From assembly GCA_905221605.1 (NCBI GenBank), contig CAJNDS010000260.1, positions 126,001 to 184,993 of the forward strand: DNA of 58,993 nucleotides, in the 5' to 3' direction. This DNA is from Symbiodinium natans (taxonomy: Eukaryota > Sar > Dinophyceae > Suessiales > Symbiodiniaceae). The notes beneath the pieces are model-generated. The model was not told the origin of the DNA. It did not search any database and saw nothing but the letters and a program-made list of their open reading frames with translations. Every line of letters begins with the position of its first letter. Position 1 is the first letter of the stretch. Position numbers and translations under genes: made by a program. Shown piece after piece: positions 33,055-44,800 of this stretch.

Positions 33055-33660
33055 GCTACTGCTACTGCTACTGCTACTACTACTGCTACTGCTACTGCTA
33101 CTGCTACTGCTACTGCTAACTCCTACTACGCTTACTACTACTTACTACTACTACTAACTACTACTACTACTACTACTTACTACTACTACTACTCCTACTA
33201 CTACTACTAACTAACACTACCACTACTTACCACTACCACTACCACTACCACTACACTACCACTACCACTACCACTACCATACACTACCACCACGACGACC
33301 ACGACGACCACGACGACCACGACGACCACGACGACCACGACGACCACGACGACCACGACGACCACGACGACCACGACGACCACGACGACCACGACGACCA
33401 CGACGACCACGACGACCACGACGACCACGACGACCACGACGACCACGACGACCACGACGACCACGACGACCACGACGACCACGACGACCACGGCGACGAC
33501 GGCGGCGACGACGACGACGTCGACGACCACGACGACCACGACGACTTCTACTTCTACTACGAGTACTACTACGACTATTTCTACTGCTACTACTACGTGT
33601 ACTACTTGCTGCTGCGGCTGCGGGTACCACCACTACTGCTACTACCACTGCTGCCTCTTA
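32815..33660. repeat. 850-bp composite triplet/hexamer array
   Basis: Successive blocks: (CCA)n with CGACCA; (TACTAC)n about 32960-33050; (TACTGC)n about 33050-33117; mixed TACTAC with short gaps to about 33210; (CACTAC)n about 33215-33290; (ACGACC)n about 33291-33490, nearly pure; then GGCGAC, ACGACT and TACTAC words fading out near 33660. The strands differ sharply in pyrimidine content. The array yields His, Tyr, Leu, Val and Arg homopolymer frames on both strands, all artefacts of the repeat. Confidence 0.97.
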
Positions 33661-33833
33661 CTGCCAACGACTTCCTACTACTGATTACCGCTGCCCAAAA
33701 TGCATCACAACACCTTCCATAATGCCCCACTCCGGGATTTATAGTCATAGCCATAGCATTAAGTTGAAGATTACCCTTTGTTCGATCGAGGTTCGGCTTC
33801 TCCGAAGCGGAGACACCACGCGCCCTGCGGTTG

Positions 33834-34025
33834 CAGGCCACGCCATTTTCGCTGGAGGCGCTGGAAGTGGGCAGTGTAGCTGGAGCAAAACGTCATATTT
33901 TCGGCATTGTGGCGTTAGCGCCTCTGGCCAGAGCCTTTGCTGCCGCGAAACCCACAACTCAAAGCAGAAGAGGCAGGCCTCCAGACGCCAACCTTCCAAC
34001 TGCGGCGGGATCAGCTCTCTGGTAA
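33834..34025 (+). CDS. Coding-looking exon, unknown
   Basis: After acceptor ttgcAG|G the frame reads ATPFSLEALEVGSVAGAKRH and IFGIVALAPLARAFAAAKP, then a basic Pro-rich tail to a TAA just after 34025. The Ala-rich part could be an amphipathic helix. It is not identified and not linked to other exons. Confidence 0.3.
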   Translation, partial: QATPFSLEALEVGSVAGAKRHIFGIVALAPLARAFAAAKPTTQSRRGRPPDANLPTAAGSALW

Positions 34026-34804
34026 GAAAGGGTGGGCCAGGTTGCTTTCGGCAAGGTATGACATTCTGGGACTGCAGCCTTGTTATTGCGCTTTTGACAG
34101 AACTCAATTTAGTACGACTTGGGATGTATTGATGTGAGACTGCGAGCTGCCGCTGATATCGGCTAGAGCATTTTGCATGTTGCTAGCTTTGCTCGTGCGA
34201 AGGCCCATAGGGGAGCTTTGTTTTCGGACAGTTGCCCTGAGCTTTGCCATCGAATCGCATAGCACCTCAATCTGAGAAACTCTCTGAAATCCGAATCCAA
34301 ATTGACACTGAACGTTGGCTGCTACCCCGAAGCGGGATGCCTCACGAAGCCTGAGGCTGTCGAAGCCCGAACCCGAAGTTCTGAGAATCCCCTGAGCACA
34401 AACATGCCCCTGTGCATCAATGTTTCGTTCCTGGGCTCCAGCACCAAAGCTGCACAAAAAACACTGAGGCTTGAGCCGCGGGTCTCTCACATCATCGAGG
34501 AGCTCTATGCAACCTGGTGGCAGAATGCGCGCGAACCTCTTCTACTTCAACACGCGCAGTAACCTTGTCCAGGGTTTCTGAAGACAGGCTCGCGTGAAAT
34601 GTTTTTTCGCAATTGCGCCTGAGGATAGCCTGGATGGCTCCCCAGACTCACAGGTGCGCTCCTGTCCCGGGAAGTGTCTGCTGGGGAGGGGCATTTAGGT
34701 CGTCCTAACAGGAAGCAGGCGCGTAAAAGGCCTGGTTGTATCCTGCTTGCTTCCTGCTTTCCTGCTTGCCCACTGTCGCCATGCTGTTCGAGATTCACAA
34801 GAGC

Positions 34805-34945
34805 ATCCATGGTTGAGAACATCCATGGTTCCAGTGCATCCACTTCCCAGTGCATCCAGCATCTTCTTCCCAGAGCATCCGTGGCCTAACTTTAAGAACA
34901 TCCATGGTCCCAGTGCATCCACTTCCCAGATCATCCACGACAGAG
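34805..34945. repeat. 'catccatggt...ccagtgcatccacttcccag' repeat
   Basis: Two long and several short copies of a unit made of gagaacatccatggt and cccagtgcatccacttccca. It is probably a local duplication. Confidence 0.85.
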
Positions 34946-35173
34946 GTGTTTAGTTTTTTAGTTGTGCAACAGTCAACTGACCACAAAGTTGGTTGAGTTG
35001 AGGCTTCCTTGTCGCAGCGGTTTCGGTAGGGGACTGTGATCATTCTAGTTTCTGGCCAGACAGCTGCAGTCTTAGATTTAGTGGCGCCGTGACCTATGCA
35101 ATGTACTGTCCTCCTAATTTGGCCGTAGAAGCTTTATCGCAGGAAACCCAAGCGACAACAGTCATGTCAGATT

Positions 35174-35557
35174 TTGTGGGTCAGTATCCTGCGTGTGCAA
35201 GAAACCTCGGGTTTTTGTGGGGCTTTACGCAATGGAATTTGCTGTAGGCCACGTAGTTCACGAGCGTTGCTGCCCGAAAGACCAAGCGAGAAACAACTGT
35301 GCAGCAGTTCGTGTCCAGGTTTGAGTGCGCCTATATGCGCGTGTTCCTTAGAAAAAGATGTTCACCTGCATGTTGTCAACTTTGTCAGCTGTGACCCGGC
35401 ACAGGACTTCATGGTTGAGCGGAAGCGGACACGCAGCTTCTTCGGCAAGAAGAAGCCGCCCGGCCGCAGAGCTTGCATGACATGCACGCGGATTTGTGTG
35501 ATGTTTGCGCACCTGTGCCATCAGGTCCTTTCCAACGATGGAGTGGCTTTGACATGA
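35174..35557 (+). pseudogene. Possible LINE endonuclease relic
   Basis: A 127-codon frame with ILRVQETSGF near its start and, about 65 residues later, DVHLHVVNFVSCDP. In LINE endonucleases a Q-E-T motif is followed at a similar distance by a hydrophobic strand ending in 'V-N-x-Y'. The catalytic G-D-F/W-N and S-D-H motifs are not visible downstream, so it would be a 5' fragment. Weak evidence. Confidence 0.25.
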
Positions 35558-37244
35558 TGGTGAACACAGCCAGGACGCAGAGGAAAGCGAGGAAGTCGGT
35601 GTGCCCGGCTTCGGAGGTCACGCGCCGGATGGAAAGCAACAAAGAGTAAAATGAAGGTTTGAAGGTTAAACGGTGGAAACTCATTGTGATGGGTCTTACC
35701 CCTTCTGGAGCGTTCAGTCTTTCTGCGGGTTTGCAGCTTTTGCATTTCGTGGTCGGCTTGTTGTGCTGCACGCTGCGACTCAGCAGTCGTCAGTCGGGCA
35801 TTTTTAAACCCAAAACCCAGACCTCGGCATGCCCTCTGCATGGAAGACTGCAGTCAATGTTGTGGGGCTCCCCAAAGTGGGAGTTGTAAATAGACTGCTC
35901 CCTTCCCTTTGAAAGACCAAACGTGGCTTGGGGCAAAAACAGCTCACAGCTTTGTGAGCCCAGTGGCACTTCGGTGATCTCCATGCTCACAGCTGCCGGA
36001 ATGACTACTGTGCTCAGAAGGGTTCATAGGTATGAGCATTGTGTGAGTCAATGTGCCTAATGTGCCTACTCTGCGGGAATACGCATGGGACGTAGGGCTT
36101 CTTTGCATTTAGGCTTGTAGCTTAGGCCTGTATGGGTGCGAACATATTTCCAACAAACATATCTAATGGGGCCGTTGCCCACAGTCTACCGCATCTGGCT
36201 GCAGCCCTCATCATCCTGCAGGTTTTCAGCGAGCATGAGGCCACCATTTACCCGCGTGAGCCCAGCAGATGTTTCAGCAGATGTTTCAACCTGCGCGATC
36301 GTGCTGCGTGAGTGCTCGTCATGTGCGTCATGATGTGTGTCTGTAGGAATCGAAGGTTTGGTGGACGGGGCTGAGGATTCAAGCTGGCCATGCCTTTCCC
36401 ACAGACGACCTCGCAGCAAACAGCGTTGCCCCTGGGCCACGACAGGAGCTTCGTCACTTCGCATCATTCTTTGTGACGTAAACTTCGTAACTGTGCATTA
36501 GTACCGGTACATCTTTTCATTACACAGCTGATGCAACAGCTCGAGGACCTTCCTTTCTGGCTATCCTGTCCGACAGCCCTTCTTGCTACCAAAGGCGACT
36601 TTGCACCGCTTCGGTTTACATACACAGCTGATGACAATTAAAAAATGAGTGGCTTATGGGCCTCGGTCTCTGTCCTCTTCAACATCCATTCTCACGCTGA
36701 GTTTTGGGGTGCAGTTCTGTTCAGCTTTCTACTGTCGTGAGTATAACTGTATAAACATGCAATGACAACCGGCATTCTCACCCAGATGTGAGCGTGCAGG
36801 ACGTCGAGAAGGTCCGCATTGAGCGAGCGAAGATCGCACCCCCCAGCACGAAGGCAGGACTTAAGGTGCAAGTCCGCAGCTCATCACAGCTCCCATGCAG
36901 AGGTGCAGGATGTGAGGCCCACGTGTCCAATTTGCGACCTGCAACCTGTGCTCCTGAGAGCTGAAGAAATATTGGCTCAGGCAATATGCTGTCCTGTACC
37001 TGTTATGTGCTCAGCAATACTGAACCAAATCCAACCCAATTTTCCCTTTCCTAAGCAGTGTATAAGTGCACATCGTAGCGTTGTTTAAACTTATTGCTGG
37101 TGTCCAAAGACTTGCTCCATGCGCCACTGGGCCAATGGCAGCTTTGGTTGGCGCCATGGCAGAAACATGTAGTGGATTGGTAGCAGACTCCTGTGAATTG
37201 CCGGACGCAGGAATTTCACAGAAGCAGAGACCACATGCGACCAC

Positions 37245-40200
37245 ATGCGCTCCAAGTTTAGCGACGAGGTGCCAGTAGGGAATATGGGCCTTGACTCAGG
37301 CTACCTTTGTGCTGCAGTGGCCGTGCTTTTCTTCGGAAGCAACTTCGCAGTCGATGCCTTACATGGGTTCCTGCGGGTTCCTGCAGGTTTCTGGGCCCTT
37401 TCGGTGGTTTTCAAGCCGCTCTGGGATGGCTCAAGCGGCTCAAGCTCGGCAATGGGCAGATGCAAGCAGTCTAGATATTCCCGTCTGTAAGGAATCAGGA
37501 TGGTTGCTTGCACAGCCCACTGTTTGTTTGCCGGAGGTAGTTGCGAAGTACGATGCTGGAGATGGAATGCTCTTTCAGTTGGTGCACCTTGGCCGCATGC
37601 ACTCGCCAGTTCGATTAGCCTGGGCAAAGACGTTTCCGTGAACGATGCCGGCATCTCCTGATTAACTTCATCGGTTCGCCTTTGAGGTTGTGCCTGGGGA
37701 TATGGTTCACTGGCCTGATGGTGCTGCTTCTGCGAAGCAATCCGACGTTCTATCCGGTGGCTACTCAGAGCGCAGCAAGAGTCGTTTCAAAGCAGAATTG
37801 TCGGTAGGCTGCGAGGCAATTGCCCACCTTGCAGAGTGCTTCAATGCAGCCAGAAGTGCCCATCAGAAGGGCCCATGCCAGGCCATGTCAGGAGGCGTCC
37901 TCTGGTGCTCCGGCAACTGCCTCACCGTGTACATCATTAAGCAGATCGGGCTGGGGCCAGGAGCGTAGCGGGACATGTTCGATGATGTGATCTTGATCTG
38001 ATGGTCATGACAAACTTGAGCAGTCTTGAAATGAGAGCCTTGACCAAACTGTTGAAATCGTGAGTGTGGCTTGGCTTTCAGAGGACTCTCGGGGAGTTGC
38101 GGGGTCGTATCCTGAAGTTTCATCACAAACATGCAGCAGTGGAGACAGGGTCCTGGTGGATACATTACTCAATGAGTCCGCGCCATACGGTCCAGCACAT
38201 GCCAAACGTACTGCTGTACTTGTCGGCAATGTTGCTGCTTGCGGTTTCGCTTTCTGTTCCCTTGTTCACTCAGCATGCCCCTTTGCCAGTTGATTTCCTA
38301 GCCAGCACGTAGTTCGCAGCGATATCACGCACAACGATCCTACTGTGCATGGTTGGTCGTACTTTTCGGTCAGAGTGTTCAGACTCTTGGATTCTTGGAT
38401 TGTGTTGCAACACTTGGAGGTTGGCCGCTTGGGTTGTACATTGCACGGTTCTTTTGGTTTGAGATCACTGCAGGGTTTAGACATTACAGAAAAAGAGCGT
38501 CAAGAGTGTGTGACTGGCTTAACGGTTGCTTGGCCTCTACCTCGATCTTGCGGTTATCAGATGTCTCCACGGTTAGTGGATGTCTTGGTTTGGGGTATAG
38601 CAATCAGTGCATGGGATCGCTTGAACTTACTCCAGCTCCAGTCAACTTGGAGACATGAGAAGCCCACTCCTGCAGCACCTTTTCCACGGTAACCGAGCAG
38701 GGGAAGTGCCACTGAAAGCACTCCCCCACCCGAAGATAGCTTGACTGGCACTACCCAGCCCACGGTCCGCAACGCGTGGGCAGGCAAATGTTCTCAAGTA
38801 GACCTTGACAACCGACGCAAGAATTAAAATGCGCAACATGCGTGCCTCATCACATCTGCTTTGCTTGCGCAGGACTGGTGACCTGGGGCACGGCAGCTCT
38901 CATCATCGGCTGGGTCACTGGATTTTTTGGGCTCTTTGGCTTGCCCAGTGACGCCAAGCCGCACTCCAAGGAAGCCGGCACCTCTTCGGGTTGCGAGGGG
39001 TTCGAGTCAGGGCTTGCGGTTGTCTCAATGAAGGCTCAAAAGCTCAACGAATCAGAGCATTCTGTTGCTTTGGCAGGTTCAACACATTGAGGTTTGCTTT
39101 GGCAGTGCAAAAAAACAACTCAGCTTCAATGTTTCCCATTCAAGACCGTGCCGGGACTTATGGCCCAAAGTGCGACTCCGTCCATAGCGCGAGGCCGCCT
39201 CGGCAAGGGTACCGAAGCTAATGCAGGGTATACGAGGGGCAAGAGCATTCAGGGGCGTCGACGCTAGAAGGGAGAGTGGGGGGGAAAGGGGGGCCAGGGA
39301 TGCTAGGGGGGAGGATGGACGGGGGTAAAGGGGGGTGGCGGTGTGCGGCTGACACAAAATACTCCCTTGGCACGTCGTCCGCGTATGGGGGGGTTCCATT
39401 CCGGACCAAAAAATTCTCGGCCGCACCAGCTGCGGGTCGGCAGACCTTTCCAAGTTGCCTCGACCTGGAGTTGCTCACCTCAGGCCTCCGGTCTCAGCGG
39501 ATATCATGACAGCATAATGACATGAAACCCAGCGATACATCCGACGGCAATTCCTGCATAACCCTATGAACCAAGGAGCAGCGCTGCTTAGAGAAGCCAT
39601 GGCTCAATGTTGTGGGTCAGATGCTTACGTTGTGAAGCCGAATGTCTTGTTCGCACAATCTCCAAAGTAGCTGCGGCTGACGCCTCAGGCCTTGTACTAG
39701 CCGTCTTCGCGCTGGCGCTGAGCACACTCGTCAGGTGATGGTTGCAGTTACAGCGGGTTTTCCAAAATTCTCCAAGGGCACAACCTCTTCTCCTGCCTTG
39801 TTGCCAGGAAAAGCGCTCCCCGGAAACCACTGCTCGATACTGGCCGGGTTCCTCCGACGATTAATGAGGAGAGTCCTTTCGTCCTTTCGGATAGGATGCT
39901 TCCAACAAGTCCTCTGAAGAAAGCGGTTATTGCATGCTACATCTCAGGAGTTTCCCAGCCCCCCCCCCCCCCCCGCGGCAAATTCAAGACCGACACAGGC
40001 CCTAATTATGCCAGACTTGCACTTGCTGCGAGGACGAGGAAAGCCCACGAAGAGCATCGACAGGCCGAACGAAGGCCGAAAGCCCGCAAGCCAGAAATAG
40101 GAGGGGTGCTGGGTGCGATCTCCTTGTCGCGGTTTTCCATCTAGTTGAGAAGTCGGGGTGTGACATGGTTTTGCAGAGTTCAGTTTCACGGCACAGCAAC

Positions 40201-41819
40201 TGAAGTCTGAGATCATATTCCCGTCTAGACGTGACTTGAGATGCTACTTAGGGCGTGCTGGCGAGTTTGGTGGCTGGAACTTGTCTCGTGTCCGCAAAAG
40301 CTTCGGGCACGGTCTGCCACAGCCTTGTGGACTGGCGGTTGGCAGATGTTGTCACAGTGCAATATCGACCCCACGTGTGAGGTTACGGATTGAATTTCCT
40401 CCCATCTACGTGGATCCAGAAACTCGGGCATACAAATGCTGCTAGATGTGCCACCGTGAATCTCCTTTTGCCATTCATTGTTACTAGAGCACATAGCCGC
40501 ATAACCCAGGAACCATGTAGCGGGAGCCTCCCAAGACGGGCTGGACTATGCTTGGGGCCCAGCTGCAGGAATTCACAAGCTGGGTCAAGTACGGAAAGTC
40601 AGTACAAACATGCAGCGGTGCGTCGACAGCTGGGAGACCAAACGGCAACAAACCGCAACCAGCTTTGTGTGGATGACTTGGATTCTAATTCTTCTTGGCA
40701 GCCAGTGTCCCAAGAGATGTGTCTGTCTCAGTACCCATTTGTGTTTTGCGGCTCGACAACTTACCGCTGATGCTGGCAACTTTGAGATGATGAAACAGTG
40801 GCTTTTGGCAAGCAGTTTTTTGGCAGATTCATAGTTCCTTACCTGGTCTGACATGGGTCTGAGGTGTTCAATCAGATCGGCCCTCAGTGCGCGTTCAGAT
40901 GGGCCTTTGTGTGAGAATCCCGATGGTTTTGGAAGTGACACACTGCGAGCACATACGAGCTGCCTCCCAAGGTTTTGTGGAATTCTGGCAGCCTCCATAG
41001 TGTTCCTCGGCATTCCAGAAAGTATGTGCGCGCTTGGTGGCTCCATCTCAACTCCCCAGACTGTATCCAGACTACTCAATCCCCGCGCTCCTAAATCGCA
41101 AGGTACTTCTTGATATACTGCGCTTGGAAGAACAACCGGCCGCAGATCAACCCTGAGATCATGCTTCCTGGTTTCATCTCCGGAGCCATGGAGCAAACCG
41201 TGATGAAGCATTGTCGCAGGGTCGAGGTAAATCCAAAGAGCCGCAGCCTGAAACAAAGCAACTGGGCAGTTTTGTGTATCGGTGTTGCAAGTTGTGCCCC
41301 ATGCACAGCAGCTTTTGATCAGGAGTACAGATTACGGGAAGCAAGGGCTCTGTCTGCGTCAGAAGGACAATTCGTCTCAGTGTCGTAGAAGCAGAGGCAG
41401 CATTGACACCCCTGGTGGGCTGCAGCATTGTGGTGAGAAGGGCTCTCACCAGAAGCTTAGGCACTTTGTCAACAGCACAAAGCTGAGGAGTAATGTGGGC
41501 CATTGCACAGTCCTGCTGGTTCGTCGCAAACGCCTCTTGGCCCGACACAACTGCTATCTCCGAACTATAAGCATTTCTGGAAAGTATGACTTTGACTTTA
41601 ACCTTGGCTGCGCCACATCCACAACTATGTAAAGTACTTAGCCGCCGCTGACAGAACCACTTTCCTGACAAACCTGTTCTCATACAGCATTTAAGCGCCG
41701 AACAAATTGAGGGGACCGGCAACAGCTCGACCTTGGGGTCCAGGGTTGGGGGTGCCAGGCATGGAAGACAAATAGAACTTTTAGGTATGTCCCAAATGCA
41801 GAATAGACAGTGGTCCTGT

Positions 41820-41863
<44 letters not shown>

Positions 41864-44800
41864 CCTAGTCGGGGTTTCTCAGAGTGCACCCTACCCCCGC
41901 TGTGACCACGAACTCCCGCGGGCCATTCACCAACTTGGTGGCCAGGTTGAAACGTACAAGCCGTCTCCAAGGTGTGTCAGTGTTAGATGTCGCTTGCTCG
42001 GGGGCGATAAGATAAGCCCGCCTGGCCGTGCACCACAAGCCCGACAAGCCGACCATCGGAGCCTAAACCAATACTTGTACATCGACGTACCTCATCCCAT
42101 TGCACCCCATGCAGCACATCCCGAAGCCTCAGGTCGACCTGGGGTACGCCGCGGCTTTCCCCATTATTCTCATCGGCCCAGGTTTCGTTGGATCCCTGTG
42201 GTCAGTGTTCCTCTTCAAGGAGGGGCGAAGTCATTTCCAACAAAACTCCTGCAATACCTTTTTCAGCCTGAGTGATGGTCCATATGCAGAAAGGCATCCT
42301 GCGAGCATGTCTCTTGGTCGTTTCCGCCGTCGAAGCATCGAGTTATATGTCATGTTACATCTGTTTCTTGAAACGTTAGCATGCTGTAACCTTCGGAGCG
42401 CCCTACATTCCCTAAGCACCCTTAGGATCTTCGGCTTACTTGTGTGGAATAAGTTCCTCAGTGACTGTGGCCTCTCGCTCCCGATCACAAGCCATCACAA
42501 GCCTCCAAGACCCCCAACCACACAAAAGGATTTGGAGGCCCAAATAGGTTTATAAGCAGCGCAAAGGGATAATCTCGTGAAGTCGAACAATGGTGGGGGC
42601 GAAGGGTCTTCGTACGCACATCACCGGTCAGACTTGGCGGCATGCCTGAAGCCCCGACAAGATCTCTCAGCAGGCAGTCCAGGCAACCCGAGGAAGGCTG
42701 TGAGCTAAGGCGTCTACTTGGTACTTTAGCCATGTGAGACGCATCAGTCACCAGACTTGCGTAGCTAAAGTACGCCTACTGTAGCCTTGCGTGACCCACA
42801 CATGACTGATGCTCTTCACGCATTCTTCGAAACGTGCTGCCGCAGACGCGTCTCCTTGGGGATTGGTTTTGTGCGGGGTGCCTTTTGCGGGCGGCGGTGC
42901 TTGTCATAGATTGACACGTCACAATGGGGTGGGCTGCCTTTTGCAGGGCTGGGGCGCCTTCGGGCGCTACAGCACCGTGCTGTGGCGCACAAAACTTTAA
43001 CGAGTTGCGAAACGGCCACGATGCTGTGGCCCAGCGCGTGATGATGGAAAGGAGCTCGAGGTTTGAGGGCTCTCTTATTGCATGGCGGGCTTGTCGGGGC
43101 TGAGGAAAACTGGGTCACCCTTGGCATGCTTCTCGCTAAGTCTGCATCATATTATGCATGACCGATGGTTTTGCTGCATGAGGTTGTATCGCTTCGTCCA
43201 ATAATCGTGAAGTCAATCGCCCATGAACCCTAAACCCTAAGTTCAAAGTTGGTGACAGAAAGCGAGGGATATGAAGGCATGCAGCGTCCAGCGTCCGAAA
43301 AGGAATGCGCTTCAGGCTGGACATTCCTCAATCGCGGAATCTCCGTTTCAGCTGCAGACCACGGTCAAGGGAGCGAGCTACGTCGAGGGCAGTGCTATAG
43401 TAAGTAAACAGCGCTGCCGAGCGAAACCGCACAATGCCTATGCTGATTCTGACAGTTTCAGTGACCAAGGCAGCCCCAGCAATATCAATTTAATTCAGCG
43501 TATCTGAAACATGTCAATTGTTTCTGTGGGTTGTACAGGACATCCGAGGATCCCGGCACCTTAGCTGAGAATGGCGTATGAAGTGTAAAGCTTGGAATGA
43601 TTGATGATTGTATGGGTTTGATTTCACCAGGTCTTCTGGTTTTTCTCGCGCCCATCGATCTAACTAGCCCAAAAGCCTCCAGCAAACACCCTGAAAGGCT
43701 GCATTTACTGATTCGCCGAGGAATCATTTCCTGCTTGCGGGCTACTTCTTTCTGGCGGCAGCCTCCTGCGGTTGCATTGTCGCCTCACGCAAGAGTGGCG
43801 GTGCTCCGGCAGAAACGGCCCAGCCTTAAGAAACGATTTTTTTGTACGATGGTCGGAGTCCATGAAGATGACACGCTGGTAGCGCACAACGCAGTCTTGT
43901 TTTCTCACGCTGCATCTCGTTGAGGCACATGTGGCTGACGAGCAAGCTTTCTGGCAAGCATTGGAAGCTCTTCCAGGCGGCTGGCTGCAAAGACTTGTGT
44001 GCTATGGTGTTTATTGGCCTCCATCTGCCCTGAGCAGTGGTGATGAATTCGGCACCATCCACCTGGAAACCTCGCATTACCTGATTCGAAGGTTCTGGCA
44101 AAAGGTTTACGCATGCACTGCGTGTCTCTGATGTCACGGCACAGTTGTCTTATGTCAGCAGGACTGGCACCTGAGCGTGGGCATGTGTCTGAGATGCCCG
44201 TGATATCTGTCGTTTTGACTCGGAAGAAGTTTTTGTTGTGGTTTCCTGTTGTCTAGGCTAGTGAGAATTTTGTTGAAGAAAGGACAACCCACTTGCTGCC
44301 TAGGAGCGTTAGGCTATCTGCCAAACAGGCTTCCTGATGCCTGTGTTTGACTGCATGAGGAAGTCCTGGCTGGCGCTATACATTGGACATTTGATCTCCA
44401 TCATTTGTCGACTACTGTACTGTGCCCAAGACGGGCCACGGTACTCGTCACATCTGTCACATCATGACAGACCCCTGCAGCCTCGGAACACCCGGCGTAA
44501 AAAGGCGGTAACCACAAGGGCAGGTGCCTACGCAGGATTTCGAAGGTTGATGTGTTGAGCTGCGAGTTGTCACAAGCAGAGCGGACATGCAGGAAGCCAC
44601 ATTTGTTGTTCTTGCTGTCTCAACGAAGCAGGTGGTCCTCGTCATGACAGGAGGAGGCGGCCAAGATGTGTCGCGGCCTTTGCAGCAGGTGGCTGTTTTG
44701 GATTCAGACCTGTATTCAGATGTCGCAAACTGAGGCAAGCATAAGCCAGCCTGCGTAGCTGAAAAACCAAAGAGCCTGAGCCCTAAGTGAGACTCTGTAG

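Larger units (their letters stand above)
34026..37244. other. Upstream of TMEM144, no secure gene
   Basis: Besides the small repeat and the LINE-like frame listed separately, I see chance frames only. No TATA-like or TTTT-box promoter can be called with confidence before 37245. No spliced-leader relic (ccgtagccattttggctcaag) was found. Confidence 0.4.

Noticed and set aside
32631-33648. His-, Tyr-, Leu-, Val- and Arg-homopolymer frames on both strands
   Set aside because: Direct translation of triplet repeats; no flanking domain.
38056-38312. Hydrophobic frame LLYLSAMLLLAVSLSVPLF as a TMEM144 exon
   Set aside because: Flanking TMEM144 exons 37882-37960 and 38873-38977 already join in phase with no missing residues, so this is intronic.
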